Of a stretch of 64,000 nucleotides of DNA, positions 1 to 9,346 are shown one piece after another (the stretch's first letter is position 1; every line of letters begins with the position of its first letter). The stretch is taken from assembly GCF_900102085.1 (NCBI RefSeq), contig NZ_FMVM01000022.1:39149-103148 (forward strand), given 5' to 3'. The position numbers and the translations under genes are program-made. Under the pieces are notes generated by a model that searched no databases, was not told the origin of the DNA, and was given only the letters and a program-made list of their open reading frames with translations. This DNA comes from Paenibacillus polysaccharolyticus. Its GTDB lineage: Bacteria; Bacillota; Bacilli; Paenibacillales; Paenibacillaceae.

Positions 1-1270
1 CGCCGTCATTTTGGCAGGGTGCTCAAGCGGTGATTCTTCCGAAGGTGGTAGCGGCAGTGACAAAGTCACCGTGACCATCTGGCATAACTGGACAGGGCAA
101 GACGCTAAAGCGGTAGCGATGCGTAAAATTATTGAAGATTTCCGTACCGCGCATCCAGATATCGAAGTGGTGGATGAAGGCTTGCCTACGGACGGTCTCA
201 AAACAAGGTTACGTACGGTTGCAGCAGCCAATGAGATGCCGGATCTCTTCGTGATGTGGCCGGATGCAATGACCAAGGAGTTTGTAAAAGGAGATCTGTT
301 GCAGCCGATCAACGCAGATCTGGATGCGAAGCCGGAATGGAAAGACAATTTTATTCCGAATGCACTGGATGGATACACAGTAGATGGAAATATTTATTCC
401 GTTCCGATGAATCTGGCGCCCAGCTCTTTTATTTATTACAATGAGGCACTCTTCAAAGAGAATAACGTAAAGGTTCCTGAAACGTGGACTGAATTGGAAC
501 AGGCGGTTGCTTCGTTTAACGAAAAAGGAATCATTCCGATGGCTCTCGGTAATAAAACGAACTGGGTCGCCCAGTCTACCATTTTCAGTACGCTGGCTGA
601 TCGGGTGACGGGTACGGACTGGTTTTTGAAAGCCGTAGCTCAGGATGGTGCAAGTTTCACTGATCCGCAATTTGTTGAAGCGCTGAAGAAAATGCAGGAG
701 CTTGGAAACATGAAGGCTTTTCAAGACGGATTCAACAGTATTGATGAAACCCAGATGATGCAACTTTATTTTCAAGGGAAAACGGCGATGGTCATGAACG
801 GTGGGTGGGCGCTCGCCAACCTCGTTAACAATGCACCGGAAGAGGTGCTGAAAAATACACATATTACGATTTTGCCTCCAGTTGAAGGTGGCAAAGGTGA
901 ACCAAGAACAACATCAGGCGTTGTAGGAACGGGTCTTGGTGTTAGCAAAAAGTTGAGTGGTGCTCAAAAAGACGCCGCGATGGAGCTATTCTACGCCCTG
1001 GCTGGTCCGGACGGTCAAAAAGCTACGCTGGACAGCAGTACATTGGTCAGCTATAAGATTGATCTGGATAAGTCCAAAGCTCATCCGTTGTTTGTAGAAT
1101 TGTACGATCTAATGCAGGAAGTGAAGATTACGCCGGTATACGATTCCAAACTGGGATCGGCTACGGTTGAGGTGATTAATAACGGGTTACAGGAGCTGCT
1201 GATGGGCGGCAAAGCGGAAGATATTGCAGGCCGAATTCAGGCAGCTCAAGCGAATGCGATAAAACAATAG
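1..1270 (+). CDS. Sugar ABC transporter substrate-binding lipoprotein (5' truncated by window edge)
   Basis: Extracellular solute-binding protein family 1 (CUT1, MalE-like), anchored outside the membrane and delivering oligosaccharides to the permeases that follow. The reading frame is already open at the first base. The visible start encodes VILAGCSS, the end of a lipoprotein signal peptide with its lipobox cysteine, so the true start lies upstream of the window. After the cysteine comes a Ser/Gly-rich linker, then the mature fold opening with the typical VTIWHNWTG strand. About 420 residues are visible, the usual family length. It heads a module with two permeases, a two-component system and a beta-mannosidase, which suggests manno-oligosaccharides as ligand. 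Family is certain; ligand is inferred from context. Confidence 0.93.
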   Translation, partial: AVILAGCSSGDSSEGGSGSDKVTVTIWHNWTGQDAKAVAMRKIIEDFRTAHPDIEVVDEGLPTDGLKTRLRTVAAANEMPDLFVMWPDAMTKEFVKGDLLQPINADLDAKPEWKDNFIPNALDGYTVDGNIYSVPMNLAPSSFIYYNEALFKENNVKVPETWTELEQAVASFNEKGIIPMALGNKTNWVAQSTIFSTLADRVTGTDWFLKAVAQDGASFTDPQFVEALKKMQELGNMKAFQDGFNSIDETQMMQLYFQGKTAMVMNGGWALANLVNNAPEEVLKNTHITILPPVEGGKGEPRTTSGVVGTGLGVSKKLSGAQKDAAMELFYALAGPDGQKATLDSSTLVSYKIDLDKSKAHPLFVELYDLMQEVKITPVYDSKLGSATVEVINNGLQELLMGGKAEDIAGRIQAAQANAIKQ

Positions 1271-1330
1271 GTTGTTTCCTGCTTCTGGGGCTGATTAACC
1301 TAACCTAAATAAAGTAAAGTACAGTTCATT

Positions 1331-1357
1331 CCCCTTCCCGGCAGGGGAGGGGTTTTT
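1331..1357 (+). terminator. Hairpin plus T-run between binding protein and permeases
   Basis: CCCCTTCCC pairs with GGGGAGGGG around a GGCA loop, followed by TTTTT. It sits between the binding-protein gene and the first permease of the same module. It probably acts as a partial terminator that keeps the binding protein more abundant than the membrane subunits. Confidence 0.7.
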
Positions 1358-1412
1358 AGATAAGAGATTAACGTCCGTTACCGGACAGATTAGAAAGGCA
1401 ATACGAGGGGAA

Positions 1413-2303
1413 GTGAAGCCATTGAACGCATTGCAAAGTCGGCGTTTTATTATGCTGGGGCTTGCTCCGGCAGTTATTATCTATGCATTGTTTGTGTTTG
1501 TGCCTGTTGTGTGGTCTGCATATTACGGCTTTTTTAACTGGTCTGGCATTGGTGCATCGACATATATTGGCCTGAACAACTATGTGGAAATCTGGAATGA
1601 CGCGATCTTTTGGCGGGCTTTGAAAAATAATGTCATTTTTGTGCTGGCTTCGGTGTTTGGTCAGATTCCATTAGCACTCATGTTGGCAGTTATGTTACAC
1701 AAAAGCAACCCGCTCCAGCGCTTTCTGCGCTCGGCCGTATTTCTGCCGATGGTATTGTCAACCGTGGTCATCGGCATGATCTGGCAGTATATCTATCATC
1801 CACAGATCGGTATCTTGAATTTCCTGCTGGATGCACTAGGGCTGGAGAGCTGGAAGCTGCAATGGCTGTCCGATGCAAAGATCGCGATATTTTCTCTTGT
1901 GCCACCCTTGCTCTGGAGTTTTGTTGGACTGTATTTGATTATTTTCATCTCCGCTTTGCAGAACATCCCGGGTGAAATCCATGACGCAGCCAAAATAGAT
2001 GGCGCATCTGGACTCCGCAAACTGGTTTCTATTTCTCTGCCGATGATTTGGGGCACGGTACAAGTTGCCATTATCTTATGTATTTCAGGTAGTCTGAAGT
2101 CCTTTGATCTGGTCTACATCATGACCAAAGGTGGACCAGCTCACGCAACGGAGTTGCTCGCTACGTATATGTATAACTCTACGTTTACAACGTACCGATA
2201 TGGTTTTGGTAGTGCGATCTCTACAACGATTGTTCTGATTTCCTTGTTACTCATCGGAACAAGCCAGTGGGTGACCAGTCGGAAGCGTAAAGAAAACGGA
2301 TAG
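1413..2303 (+). CDS. Sugar ABC transporter permease, MalF/UgpA type
   Basis: First membrane subunit of the manno-oligosaccharide-type ABC importer (CUT1 family). The 296 residues hold about six membrane segments, beginning with a hydrophobic stretch at residues 14-36. The cytoplasmic EAA loop that docks the ATPase is visible from about residue 189 (HDAAKIDGASGLRKL, then LP). The start is a GTG preceded by GAGGGGAA. It lies 15 bases before the second permease. No ATP-binding subunit is encoded nearby, so the importer must use an ATPase from elsewhere, as B. subtilis CUT1 systems do with MsmX. Family assignment is firm; substrate comes from the neighbouring mannosidase. Confidence 0.93.
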   Translation: MKPLNALQSRRFIMLGLAPAVIIYALFVFVPVVWSAYYGFFNWSGIGASTYIGLNNYVEIWNDAIFWRALKNNVIFVLASVFGQIPLALMLAVMLHKSNPLQRFLRSAVFLPMVLSTVVIGMIWQYIYHPQIGILNFLLDALGLESWKLQWLSDAKIAIFSLVPPLLWSFVGLYLIIFISALQNIPGEIHDAAKIDGASGLRKLVSISLPMIWGTVQVAIILCISGSLKSFDLVYIMTKGGPAHATELLATYMYNSTFTTYRYGFGSAISTTIVLISLLLIGTSQWVTSRKRKENG

Positions 2304-2318
2304 AAAGGAGGCACGCTC

Positions 2319-3194
2319 ATGCGAACAACACCTGTGACGATATCAACACCAAGAGGCCATGCAGGGCATTCCATTCGGCAGATTCGTAAAGGAATCTTTT
2401 GGACGCTGCTGACGGTCTATGGTATTTTAACATTGTATCCGTTTTATTGGCTTGTGATTAGTGCGTTCAAAACAAATGAGGATTTCTACAGCAGACCTTT
2501 TGGTCTACCGGCACACTGGAATGTGGCCAATTTTACAAATGCCTGGGAAAGCTCGAAGCTCGGAACGGCCTTTGGCAATTCACTAACCGTATCGATTGGC
2601 TCGCTGATCCTGACGCTGTTTATCGCGGCGCTGGCTTCATTCATTCTGGCACGATTCCAGTTTCGCTGGAAAGGGCTGATTATGACGTTTTTCGTTGTAG
2701 GCATGCTCATTCCTATTCATAGTACACTTGTTCCGTTGTTTATTTTGATGAAACAGATGTCCTTGCTCAATACGTATTGGGCTTTGATCTTGCCGTATAC
2801 TGCGTTTGCCTTGCCAACGGCAATCTTTGTGTTGACAGCTTATCTGGTCAGCATTCCGCGCGATATTGAAGAGGCCGCTTTTATGGATGGAACCGGACTT
2901 TGGGGACTTTTTACCAGAATTATGCTTCCCATGTCGCTTCCTGCACTGTCTACGGTGACCATTTTGAGTTTTTTACATGCGTGGAACGACTTTTCCTTTG
3001 CCCTTGTATTTATTAATAAGACAGGATTGAAAACGTTACCGCTTGCCATTGCAAACTTTGCAGATGGATATCAGACCGATTATGGTCTAACGCTTGCTGC
3101 CATGACCCTATCGGTTATTCCTACGATCATTGTCTATTTAATCTTTCAGGAACAGGTGATGAAGGGTATGACAGCAGGTGCAGTCAAAGGGTAA
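2319..3194 (+). CDS. Sugar ABC transporter permease, MalG/UgpE type
   Basis: Second membrane subunit of the same CUT1 importer, 291 residues with about six membrane segments. The EAA loop begins near residue 184 (EEAAFMDGTGLWGLF, then LPMSLP). The C-terminus ends in the QEQVMKGMTAGAVKG tail typical of MalG-type subunits. An AAAGGAGG Shine-Dalgarno precedes the ATG. The gene is followed after 30 bases by the sensor kinase, so transporter and regulator are probably co-transcribed. Confidence 0.93.
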   Translation: MRTTPVTISTPRGHAGHSIRQIRKGIFWTLLTVYGILTLYPFYWLVISAFKTNEDFYSRPFGLPAHWNVANFTNAWESSKLGTAFGNSLTVSIGSLILTLFIAALASFILARFQFRWKGLIMTFFVVGMLIPIHSTLVPLFILMKQMSLLNTYWALILPYTAFALPTAIFVLTAYLVSIPRDIEEAAFMDGTGLWGLFTRIMLPMSLPALSTVTILSFLHAWNDFSFALVFINKTGLKTLPLAIANFADGYQTDYGLTLAAMTLSVIPTIIVYLIFQEQVMKGMTAGAVKG

Positions 3195-3224
3195 GCGAGG
3201 GGCGCATCCAAAGGAGGAACAGAG

Positions 3225-5042
3225 TTGGTTCGCTGGCTTACATCATCACTGCAACGAAAACTATCCGTGGTTGTCACAGCTTCGATGATTGTGCCACTTG
3301 TAGCGCTTGGACTATTTGCTTTCCTGTTCGCCTCACGCATTACGGAGGAAAAAACGAAGCTGTCCGGGATGGACACGTTGAAACAAGTGGAAGCGAATCT
3401 TCGTTATATGCTCCAGGATGCGGAGAATTTATCGATTTTCCTCATTGGAGAACGGGATATTCAGCAATATCTAAGCCGCGACGAGGATCATGAAGCCGAT
3501 CGCTTGGATATTGTGGGCCGAATGACCAATCTGGCCGCATCCAAAAAGTACATTGCGAACATTGCCATTTATCCTGGACGCTTTGATGCTGCGTTGTCCA
3601 CGGCCACTTGGTATGAACCGGATGGAGGTAGTCTGTTTTCCCCATCTCTCCCTAGTGGAAACGCGGATAAAAGGTGGACGGGTGTATATCCCGTTCGCAA
3701 TTATTCTGGAATTCAAAACGTCATTACGTTGATCAGGCCAATTCGCAGCATCCACAATTATCGTCCCATCGGCTGGCTTAGCATCAGTTTAAATGAAAAT
3801 GCGATCTCTAAAGGATGGCCGGCGTTTGGACTGGGTAGAGGGGAAGGTAGCCTTGAACTGATTGGCAACACAGGAGAGGTTCTGTCCTCCATGGATAAAT
3901 CCCGGCTTGGGCTACATGTATCTGATCTCGAACCGGGACTGATTACGCGCATTCAGAAGGGGCATAGTGGGACGACTACGTATGGTGAGGAAGAAAGAAA
4001 ACGTACGGTCCTTTATTACCCTGAGGAACTGACGGGGTGGACGCTGGTTGGTATGGTTCCTTACGAGCAATACCGTTCAGAGAATAGTTACATTATCATT
4101 TTGACAGCAATTGCGGTTGCCTTGTCAGCGTTAATCAGCGGTGGCTTGGTCTGGTTCACGGTTCGCAGGGTTACGGGGCCGCTGATTGTATTAACCAGAC
4201 ATTTGTCTCGAGTTGACCCGAAGCGTCCCTTACCGTTATTTCGAGCAGAAAGTGATGACGAGATTGGCAAGCTTGGGGAAAGTTATAATCTGCTTGGTGC
4301 ACATATTGAATCGCTTAAGGAAGAGATCATTCGTGGGGAAGCTCGCAAAAAAGAAGCAGATCTGCGTGTACTCCAGGCTCAGATTAATCCTCATTTTCTG
4401 TATAACACGCTCTCCTCCATTCATTGGATCGCGCTGATGTCCAAAGAAAACCGGATCGCGGATATGGTAGAGGGACTAAGTGATTTTCTACGAATCAGTT
4501 TGAATAAGGGACAGGATTACTGCCCGGTTGCCCAGGAGATTGCGCATATCCGTCATTATGTACGGGTACAGTCGATTCGTTTTCCGGATCAATTCGTGCT
4601 GCATTATATTGTTGATCCTGCATTGGAGCAACGAATGATGTTAAAGCTTCTGCTACAGCCACTGGTGGAGAATGCGATGATTCACGGGATTCAACAGGCA
4701 GGAAACCAAGGCACGATAACGATTATGATTCAGAAGGATTCCGCGGTTGAGCGCATGAACATTTTGGTACTGGACGACGGTGCGGGCATGGAACTGGAAC
4801 AATTGGAGCAATTGCGGGCCAGTATTATCCCCGCGGATGAGAGTAACATGTTGCCGCAGGGTAGTCATTCCCAAGGGAAGCAACTGGGGCAGTCGTTGTC
4901 CGATGGAGGGTATGGTCTCCGTAATGTAAACGAAAGACTGTTTCTTCACTATGGGACGGATGCGTTACTTGAAATACACAGCAAAAAGGGTGGGGGCACC
5001 CGAATTTCGTTCTCCATTCCAATTCTGGAGGAATCGCCATGA
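3225..5042 (+). CDS. Sensor histidine kinase, YesM family
   Basis: Membrane sensor kinase of 605 residues that should control its neighbouring transporter by phosphorylating the next gene product. In order: N-terminal membrane anchor (about residues 17-38), a large extracytoplasmic sensor region, a second membrane segment (about 287-310), a HAMP linker, and the HisKA_5-type phosphoacceptor box with H390 in INPHFLYN. The HATPase_c domain follows, with N483 in LVENAMIHG, DDGAGM and GYGLRNVNERL. The start is TTG 3225, placed just after AAAGGAGGAACAGAG. The stop overlaps the response regulator start by four bases (ATGA). The stimulus is unknown; manno-oligosaccharide availability is the contextual guess. 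Confidence 0.94.
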   Translation: MVRWLTSSLQRKLSVVVTASMIVPLVALGLFAFLFASRITEEKTKLSGMDTLKQVEANLRYMLQDAENLSIFLIGERDIQQYLSRDEDHEADRLDIVGRMTNLAASKKYIANIAIYPGRFDAALSTATWYEPDGGSLFSPSLPSGNADKRWTGVYPVRNYSGIQNVITLIRPIRSIHNYRPIGWLSISLNENAISKGWPAFGLGRGEGSLELIGNTGEVLSSMDKSRLGLHVSDLEPGLITRIQKGHSGTTTYGEEERKRTVLYYPEELTGWTLVGMVPYEQYRSENSYIIILTAIAVALSALISGGLVWFTVRRVTGPLIVLTRHLSRVDPKRPLPLFRAESDDEIGKLGESYNLLGAHIESLKEEIIRGEARKKEADLRVLQAQINPHFLYNTLSSIHWIALMSKENRIADMVEGLSDFLRISLNKGQDYCPVAQEIAHIRHYVRVQSIRFPDQFVLHYIVDPALEQRMMLKLLLQPLVENAMIHGIQQAGNQGTITIMIQKDSAVERMNILVLDDGAGMELEQLEQLRASIIPADESNMLPQGSHSQGKQLGQSLSDGGYGLRNVNERLFLHYGTDALLEIHSKKGGGTRISFSIPILEESP

Positions 5043-6640
5043 GATTATTGATTGTGGACGACGAAGTCATCATTCGCACAGGGCTCGCGAGTGTGATCGC
5101 CTGGCATGAACTTGGCATTGTGATTCTTCCGCCAGCTGCTTCTGCCGAGGAGGCTTTAACTCGACTAGCGGAGGAACGCCCGCATATTTTGATGACCGAT
5201 ATTCGAATGAACGGCAAGTCGGGGCTGGAGCTAGCGGAAGAAGCACAGCATCTGCTTCCGGAGCTGGAGGTCATTATTTTATCGGGTTACGATGATTTCT
5301 CTTACGCCCAGCAAGCGATCCGTAATGGAGTCACAGACTATCTCTTGAAAACGAGCAAACCGGAAGAGATCATCAAAACGGTGCTGCAGGCCAAAGGAAG
5401 AATTACAGAACGATGGGCAGAGAAGTCCCGTGAGGGACAATTGTTACGTGAGAACCGGGAGAGGAAGTTTGCCAGATGGGTGATCGAAGGTCATACGAAT
5501 TCGGGGAGTTGTCCATCCTTTCTCGCATTTGATGAGGAACATGCGCTCCCCGTTCAATCCATAGAGCAAGTTAGTGGCGACAAACGGCCTGTGAGCAGGC
5601 AAGTTGTTGTGATTGAGGCAGAGGGTTGGGGCCGCTCTTCCGATGCGCTGCTCCGGTTTGCAGTGCAGAATATGATTGAAGAAGTGCTCCCAGGAACGAT
5701 TGCTCAGGTTGACAAACAATATATTGTCTGTGTTCTACCTGTGGCTTCCGAAAATGAAGTAAGCGTATACAGGATCAAGGAAGGCATAGATCGTATGGAG
5801 GCATGGTTGAAATGTTCACTTCGCGCTGTGCTTGGTGAACCTGTTAACCACTCTTCTGAATTGCACCGTAGTTATCAAACGGCGTTGTTAGCTTTACAGT
5901 ACCGTGGACTGCTGCATACCAAAGTGTGGCGATATCAAGAGGTTAACGGCAGGCGAGGTGGCAAAACGGTGTTGACACATGAGGAGGAGACTACCCTCGG
6001 TACGTTGCTCATGGACAATGATCCAGTCACACTTACAACATGGATACGTGAACTGATTACGAGGTTGATTGCAGAACCTGATGTCACACCAGGATCATAT
6101 GTAGCTTGTCTACATTCGGTAATCATTGCAGGACACCGCTGGCTAGCGCGAACACTTCAAGCGATTGGAAGGGAACAACCCTCCAGGCTTGAGCCATGGA
6201 CCCCTGAAACCGACAAGAAACCGGCAGAGATCGGGGATGAATTGTTCCACCATTTATATGATGTGATGCAGGCATATCACAGTCGTATGGGACAAGGGCA
6301 GGCCGCACATGTGCAGAAAGCGATAGGTTATATTGAAAATGCACTGGCACAGGATATTAGCTTGCAGCAGGTGGCCGGACAGGTTCATTTGCATCCAGGA
6401 CATCTTAGTGAATTGTTTAAAAAAGAAATGGGTGTAACCTTTGGTGACTTTGTTACAGATATGAGGATCAGGCGGGCAATGGATATGCTCGTTGTGTCTC
6501 CGGCAAAGGTCAGTGAAATCGCAGCAATTAGCGGTTATGAGGATGTGAAGTATTTCAGCAGACTGTTCAAAAAGCATACAGGCAAAACACCGAGTGAATA
6601 CCGGGAGCAGGCACTTGCATTTAAATCTTCAGGCAGCTAG
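5039..6640 (+). CDS. Response regulator, YesN type (receiver + AraC HTH)
   Basis: Cytoplasmic DNA-binding partner of the preceding kinase, 533 residues. The receiver domain occupies about residues 1-120, with the acidic pocket D7-D8, phosphoacceptor D54 (LMTDIRM) and the conserved lysine in DYLLKTSKP. A long middle region of unknown fold follows. The C-terminal 100 residues form an AraC/XylS double helix-turn-helix (ISLQQVAGQVHLHPGHLSELF, split by a linker from VSEIAAISGYEDVKYFSRLF). It should activate the ABC transporter and mannosidase genes. The start overlaps the kinase stop, indicating translational coupling. A 20-base gap separates it from the mannosidase gene. Confidence 0.94.
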   Translation: MRLLIVDDEVIIRTGLASVIAWHELGIVILPPAASAEEALTRLAEERPHILMTDIRMNGKSGLELAEEAQHLLPELEVIILSGYDDFSYAQQAIRNGVTDYLLKTSKPEEIIKTVLQAKGRITERWAEKSREGQLLRENRERKFARWVIEGHTNSGSCPSFLAFDEEHALPVQSIEQVSGDKRPVSRQVVVIEAEGWGRSSDALLRFAVQNMIEEVLPGTIAQVDKQYIVCVLPVASENEVSVYRIKEGIDRMEAWLKCSLRAVLGEPVNHSSELHRSYQTALLALQYRGLLHTKVWRYQEVNGRRGGKTVLTHEEETTLGTLLMDNDPVTLTTWIRELITRLIAEPDVTPGSYVACLHSVIIAGHRWLARTLQAIGREQPSRLEPWTPETDKKPAEIGDELFHHLYDVMQAYHSRMGQGQAAHVQKAIGYIENALAQDISLQQVAGQVHLHPGHLSELFKKEMGVTFGDFVTDMRIRRAMDMLVVSPAKVSEIAAISGYEDVKYFSRLFKKHTGKTPSEYREQALAFKSSGS

Positions 6641-6660
6641 ACGGGAGGAGCAGGAGTACA

Positions 6661-9240
6661 ATGGTCAACGTTTGTCGTACAAGTCAGGATTTATCAGGAC
6701 AGTGGAAGATACAACATTACGAGGTTGAAGAAAAGCGAGCAATGGATGTTGCCGCTGCAGCGCTGGATGACCGATTCTGGATCGGGGCAACTGTGCCTGG
6801 TGATGTTCATGGGGCACTTGCAGAGCGCGGCATTATAGATCCGATTTATTTTGGACATAACGATGTCAAGAGTCGCTGGATCGAGCAGAAGGAGTGGTGG
6901 TATCGCACCACCTTTAATTTGGACGCGGGTGCATCTTCCGAGGAACGTATTGAACTTGTGTTTGAAGGCTTGGACACGTTTGCAACGGTATATGTCAATG
7001 GACATGAGGTTGGAAAAACCGCTAATATGCTGATGTCTCATACATTGGATGTGACCCGTCTGGTGCGAAGCGGCTGGAATGCGATTGCGGTACGCTTTGA
7101 CCCGCTTCATCTTCATCATCGTGAGAAGGAGACGTTTGACTGGTCTTCGTATACGAAAGAACGCCCGTGGCTGCGTAAAGCGGCTATGAATTTTGGCTGG
7201 GACTGGGGGCCGCGCATCGTTACGGTAGGGATCTGGGGAGCGGTCCGTCTGGAGCGAAGCAAGATTGCCAAACTGCAACATGTGTATGCCCGAACCAACG
7301 CCGTAAGCAAGGAACAGGCTCAAGTACAAGTCACTGCAGAGGTACAATCTGTTTTATCTTTGCGTAGCAAGCAAGAACGGACACAGCCAGTTGTGACCAC
7401 TTGTGATATCCGTCTTCTGGATCAGCAAGGAGAGGTTGTAGCCAGCGCTATTTCTTTGCCTGTAAAACAGGGGAAAGCAGATGTAACGTTAGATGTGGCT
7501 CATCCCTGCTTATGGTGGACTCATGATCTGGGGGAACCCTATCTGTACACACTTGAAGTTACGCTGTATGCAGATGATATAGCAGTGGATCGGTACTGTC
7601 AGTCATATGGCATACGGACGATTGAGCTAGCTTTGCATAATGAGCAGGGAGAGAGACGGTTTGCTTTTATCCTGAATGGGGTCAAAATCTACGCCAAGGG
7701 AGCAAACTGGATACCTGCCGATCAGCTGATTGGAACGATTCCGAATTCACGTTACCGCGAGCTTGTGGAACTGTCTGTTGAAGCACATATGAACATGCTG
7801 CGTGTGTGGGCAGGCGGCATCTATGAGAAAGAAGTCTTTTACGACGAATGTGATCGGCAAGGGGTACTTGTCTGGCAGGATTTTGCCTTTGCCAACGCTT
7901 TATTTCCGGATTTCAATCGTGACTTCATGCAAAATGTACAGCAAGAGGTCGAGAATAACGTACTTCGTTTACGTAACCGGGCTTCGCTGGCGATCTGGTG
8001 TGGCAACAATGAAATCGACTGGCTGTATGACATGAAAACGGCTAGTGGTGATATCACAAGTCCGTTCTACGGCGAACAGATTTACCACGAACTGATTCCT
8101 GAGGCATTGGAGCGGCTTGATCCGTCCAGGCCGTACTGGCCTTCTTCACCTTATGGCGCAGATCATGGACAGGATGCGAATGACCCGGATACCGGAGATC
8201 GGCACAACTGGCAAGTGTGGCACGGTTCTGTATACCCGAGGAAACAGGGAGAAGTACCTGTGCTGGACTATAGCATTGAAGGAGTCACGTTCAAAAATTA
8301 TAAAAAGGATCAAGCACTGTTCAGCAGTGAATTTGGCATGCATGCTTCAGCTAATCGGTATACGTTGGAGAAAAATATACCTGCCGGCCAGTTTTACTGG
8401 GGGAGTCCCGAAATGGCCTATCGTAATAAGGATACGAATCATCAGAAAGGTATTTTGCTGATGGAAGGGTACACGGGCATTCCACGAAATATAGAGGAAT
8501 ACATGGACTTCTCTATGTTGACTCAGGCAGAGGGTCTACGCTATGGCATTGAACATTTCAGGCGAATCAATGACCGTAACAGCGGTGCGCTGGTATGGCA
8601 GCTGAATGATAGCTGGCCGGGAACAAGCTGGTCGATGATCGATTATGAACTGCTGCCGAAGGCTTCCTTTTATTATGCCAAAACGTTCTTTCATCCTGTA
8701 CTATTGTCGCTCGAGCATGAGCCAGGACATTCGCTTAACGTATGGGTAGTTAATGATACACAGGATGAAGTGGGAGGACAACTTCGACTGAATGTTTATG
8801 GTCTGACTGGAGAGCGACTGTACACTTCAGCATATGGAGTGAAGGTGCCCGCTCAGTCATCTATGCAGATCACAGCTTTAGAGGAAGCCGAAGTGCTTGG
8901 AACCAAACGGGCGGAAGAAGTGATGGTGGAATTGCAAGCCGAAGGGTTTGTTGCACCCATGAATCGTTACTTTTTGCGTGATCCCAAAGATGTGATGTTA
9001 CCGCACTCACGGCTCAGCGTTCATGTAAACGAGGAAGAACAATCCGTAACCGTTAATGCGAGTGTCGCCATTGCACGTATGGTGAAGCTGGAGTTGCCGG
9101 TTGGCCGGGTTCGATTCAGTGATAACTATTTTGATCTATTGCCAGGAGAGAGCCGCACAGTAACGCTACAGCATCCAGAGATGCAAGCTTTACCACTTAA
9201 AGAGCTGCGAGTAAGTGCGATGAATGCAAGCGAGGCTTGA
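6661..9240 (+). CDS. Beta-mannosidase, glycoside hydrolase family 2
   Basis: Intracellular exo-beta-mannosidase releasing mannose from the non-reducing end of manno-oligosaccharides (EC 3.2.1.25). The 859 residues fit bacterial GH2 mannosidases. The N-terminal jelly-roll shows WIGATVPGDVHGAL. The catalytic barrel contains the acid/base E451 in WCGNNEIDW and the likely nucleophile E557 in FSSEFGMH. LVWQLNDSWPGTSWS marks the end of the barrel, and an Ig-like C-terminal region follows. No signal peptide is present, so it acts on imported substrate. The Shine-Dalgarno is GGGAGGAG. It is the last gene of the first sugar module and gives the best clue to that module's substrate. Confidence 0.92.
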   Translation: MVNVCRTSQDLSGQWKIQHYEVEEKRAMDVAAAALDDRFWIGATVPGDVHGALAERGIIDPIYFGHNDVKSRWIEQKEWWYRTTFNLDAGASSEERIELVFEGLDTFATVYVNGHEVGKTANMLMSHTLDVTRLVRSGWNAIAVRFDPLHLHHREKETFDWSSYTKERPWLRKAAMNFGWDWGPRIVTVGIWGAVRLERSKIAKLQHVYARTNAVSKEQAQVQVTAEVQSVLSLRSKQERTQPVVTTCDIRLLDQQGEVVASAISLPVKQGKADVTLDVAHPCLWWTHDLGEPYLYTLEVTLYADDIAVDRYCQSYGIRTIELALHNEQGERRFAFILNGVKIYAKGANWIPADQLIGTIPNSRYRELVELSVEAHMNMLRVWAGGIYEKEVFYDECDRQGVLVWQDFAFANALFPDFNRDFMQNVQQEVENNVLRLRNRASLAIWCGNNEIDWLYDMKTASGDITSPFYGEQIYHELIPEALERLDPSRPYWPSSPYGADHGQDANDPDTGDRHNWQVWHGSVYPRKQGEVPVLDYSIEGVTFKNYKKDQALFSSEFGMHASANRYTLEKNIPAGQFYWGSPEMAYRNKDTNHQKGILLMEGYTGIPRNIEEYMDFSMLTQAEGLRYGIEHFRRINDRNSGALVWQLNDSWPGTSWSMIDYELLPKASFYYAKTFFHPVLLSLEHEPGHSLNVWVVNDTQDEVGGQLRLNVYGLTGERLYTSAYGVKVPAQSSMQITALEEAEVLGTKRAEEVMVELQAEGFVAPMNRYFLRDPKDVMLPHSRLSVHVNEEEQSVTVNASVAIARMVKLELPVGRVRFSDNYFDLLPGESRTVTLQHPEMQALPLKELRVSAMNASEA

Positions 9241-9251
9241 TTTAACCCAGA

Positions 9252-9279
9252 AAAACCTCCATTGGCGTGGAGGTTTTTT
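9252..9279. terminator. Bidirectional intrinsic terminator
   Basis: AAAACCTCCA and TGGAGGTTTT form a perfect 10-bp stem around TTGGCG, with a T-run on the plus strand and an A-run upstream. It separates the mannosidase gene from the convergent monooxygenase gene. Confidence 0.85.
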
Positions 9280-9346
9280 AGATTGAACCGAAAAATATAT
9301 CACGAAAAAAGAAATCCGCTGATGTTGTGTATTCATGGATTCGCAA

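Noticed and set aside
209..862. A 217-codon open frame on the minus strand
   Set aside because: It lies fully antisense to the first binding-protein gene, has no ribosome site and reads as low-quality protein. The same reasoning removes other long antisense frames, such as those under the second and third binding-protein genes.
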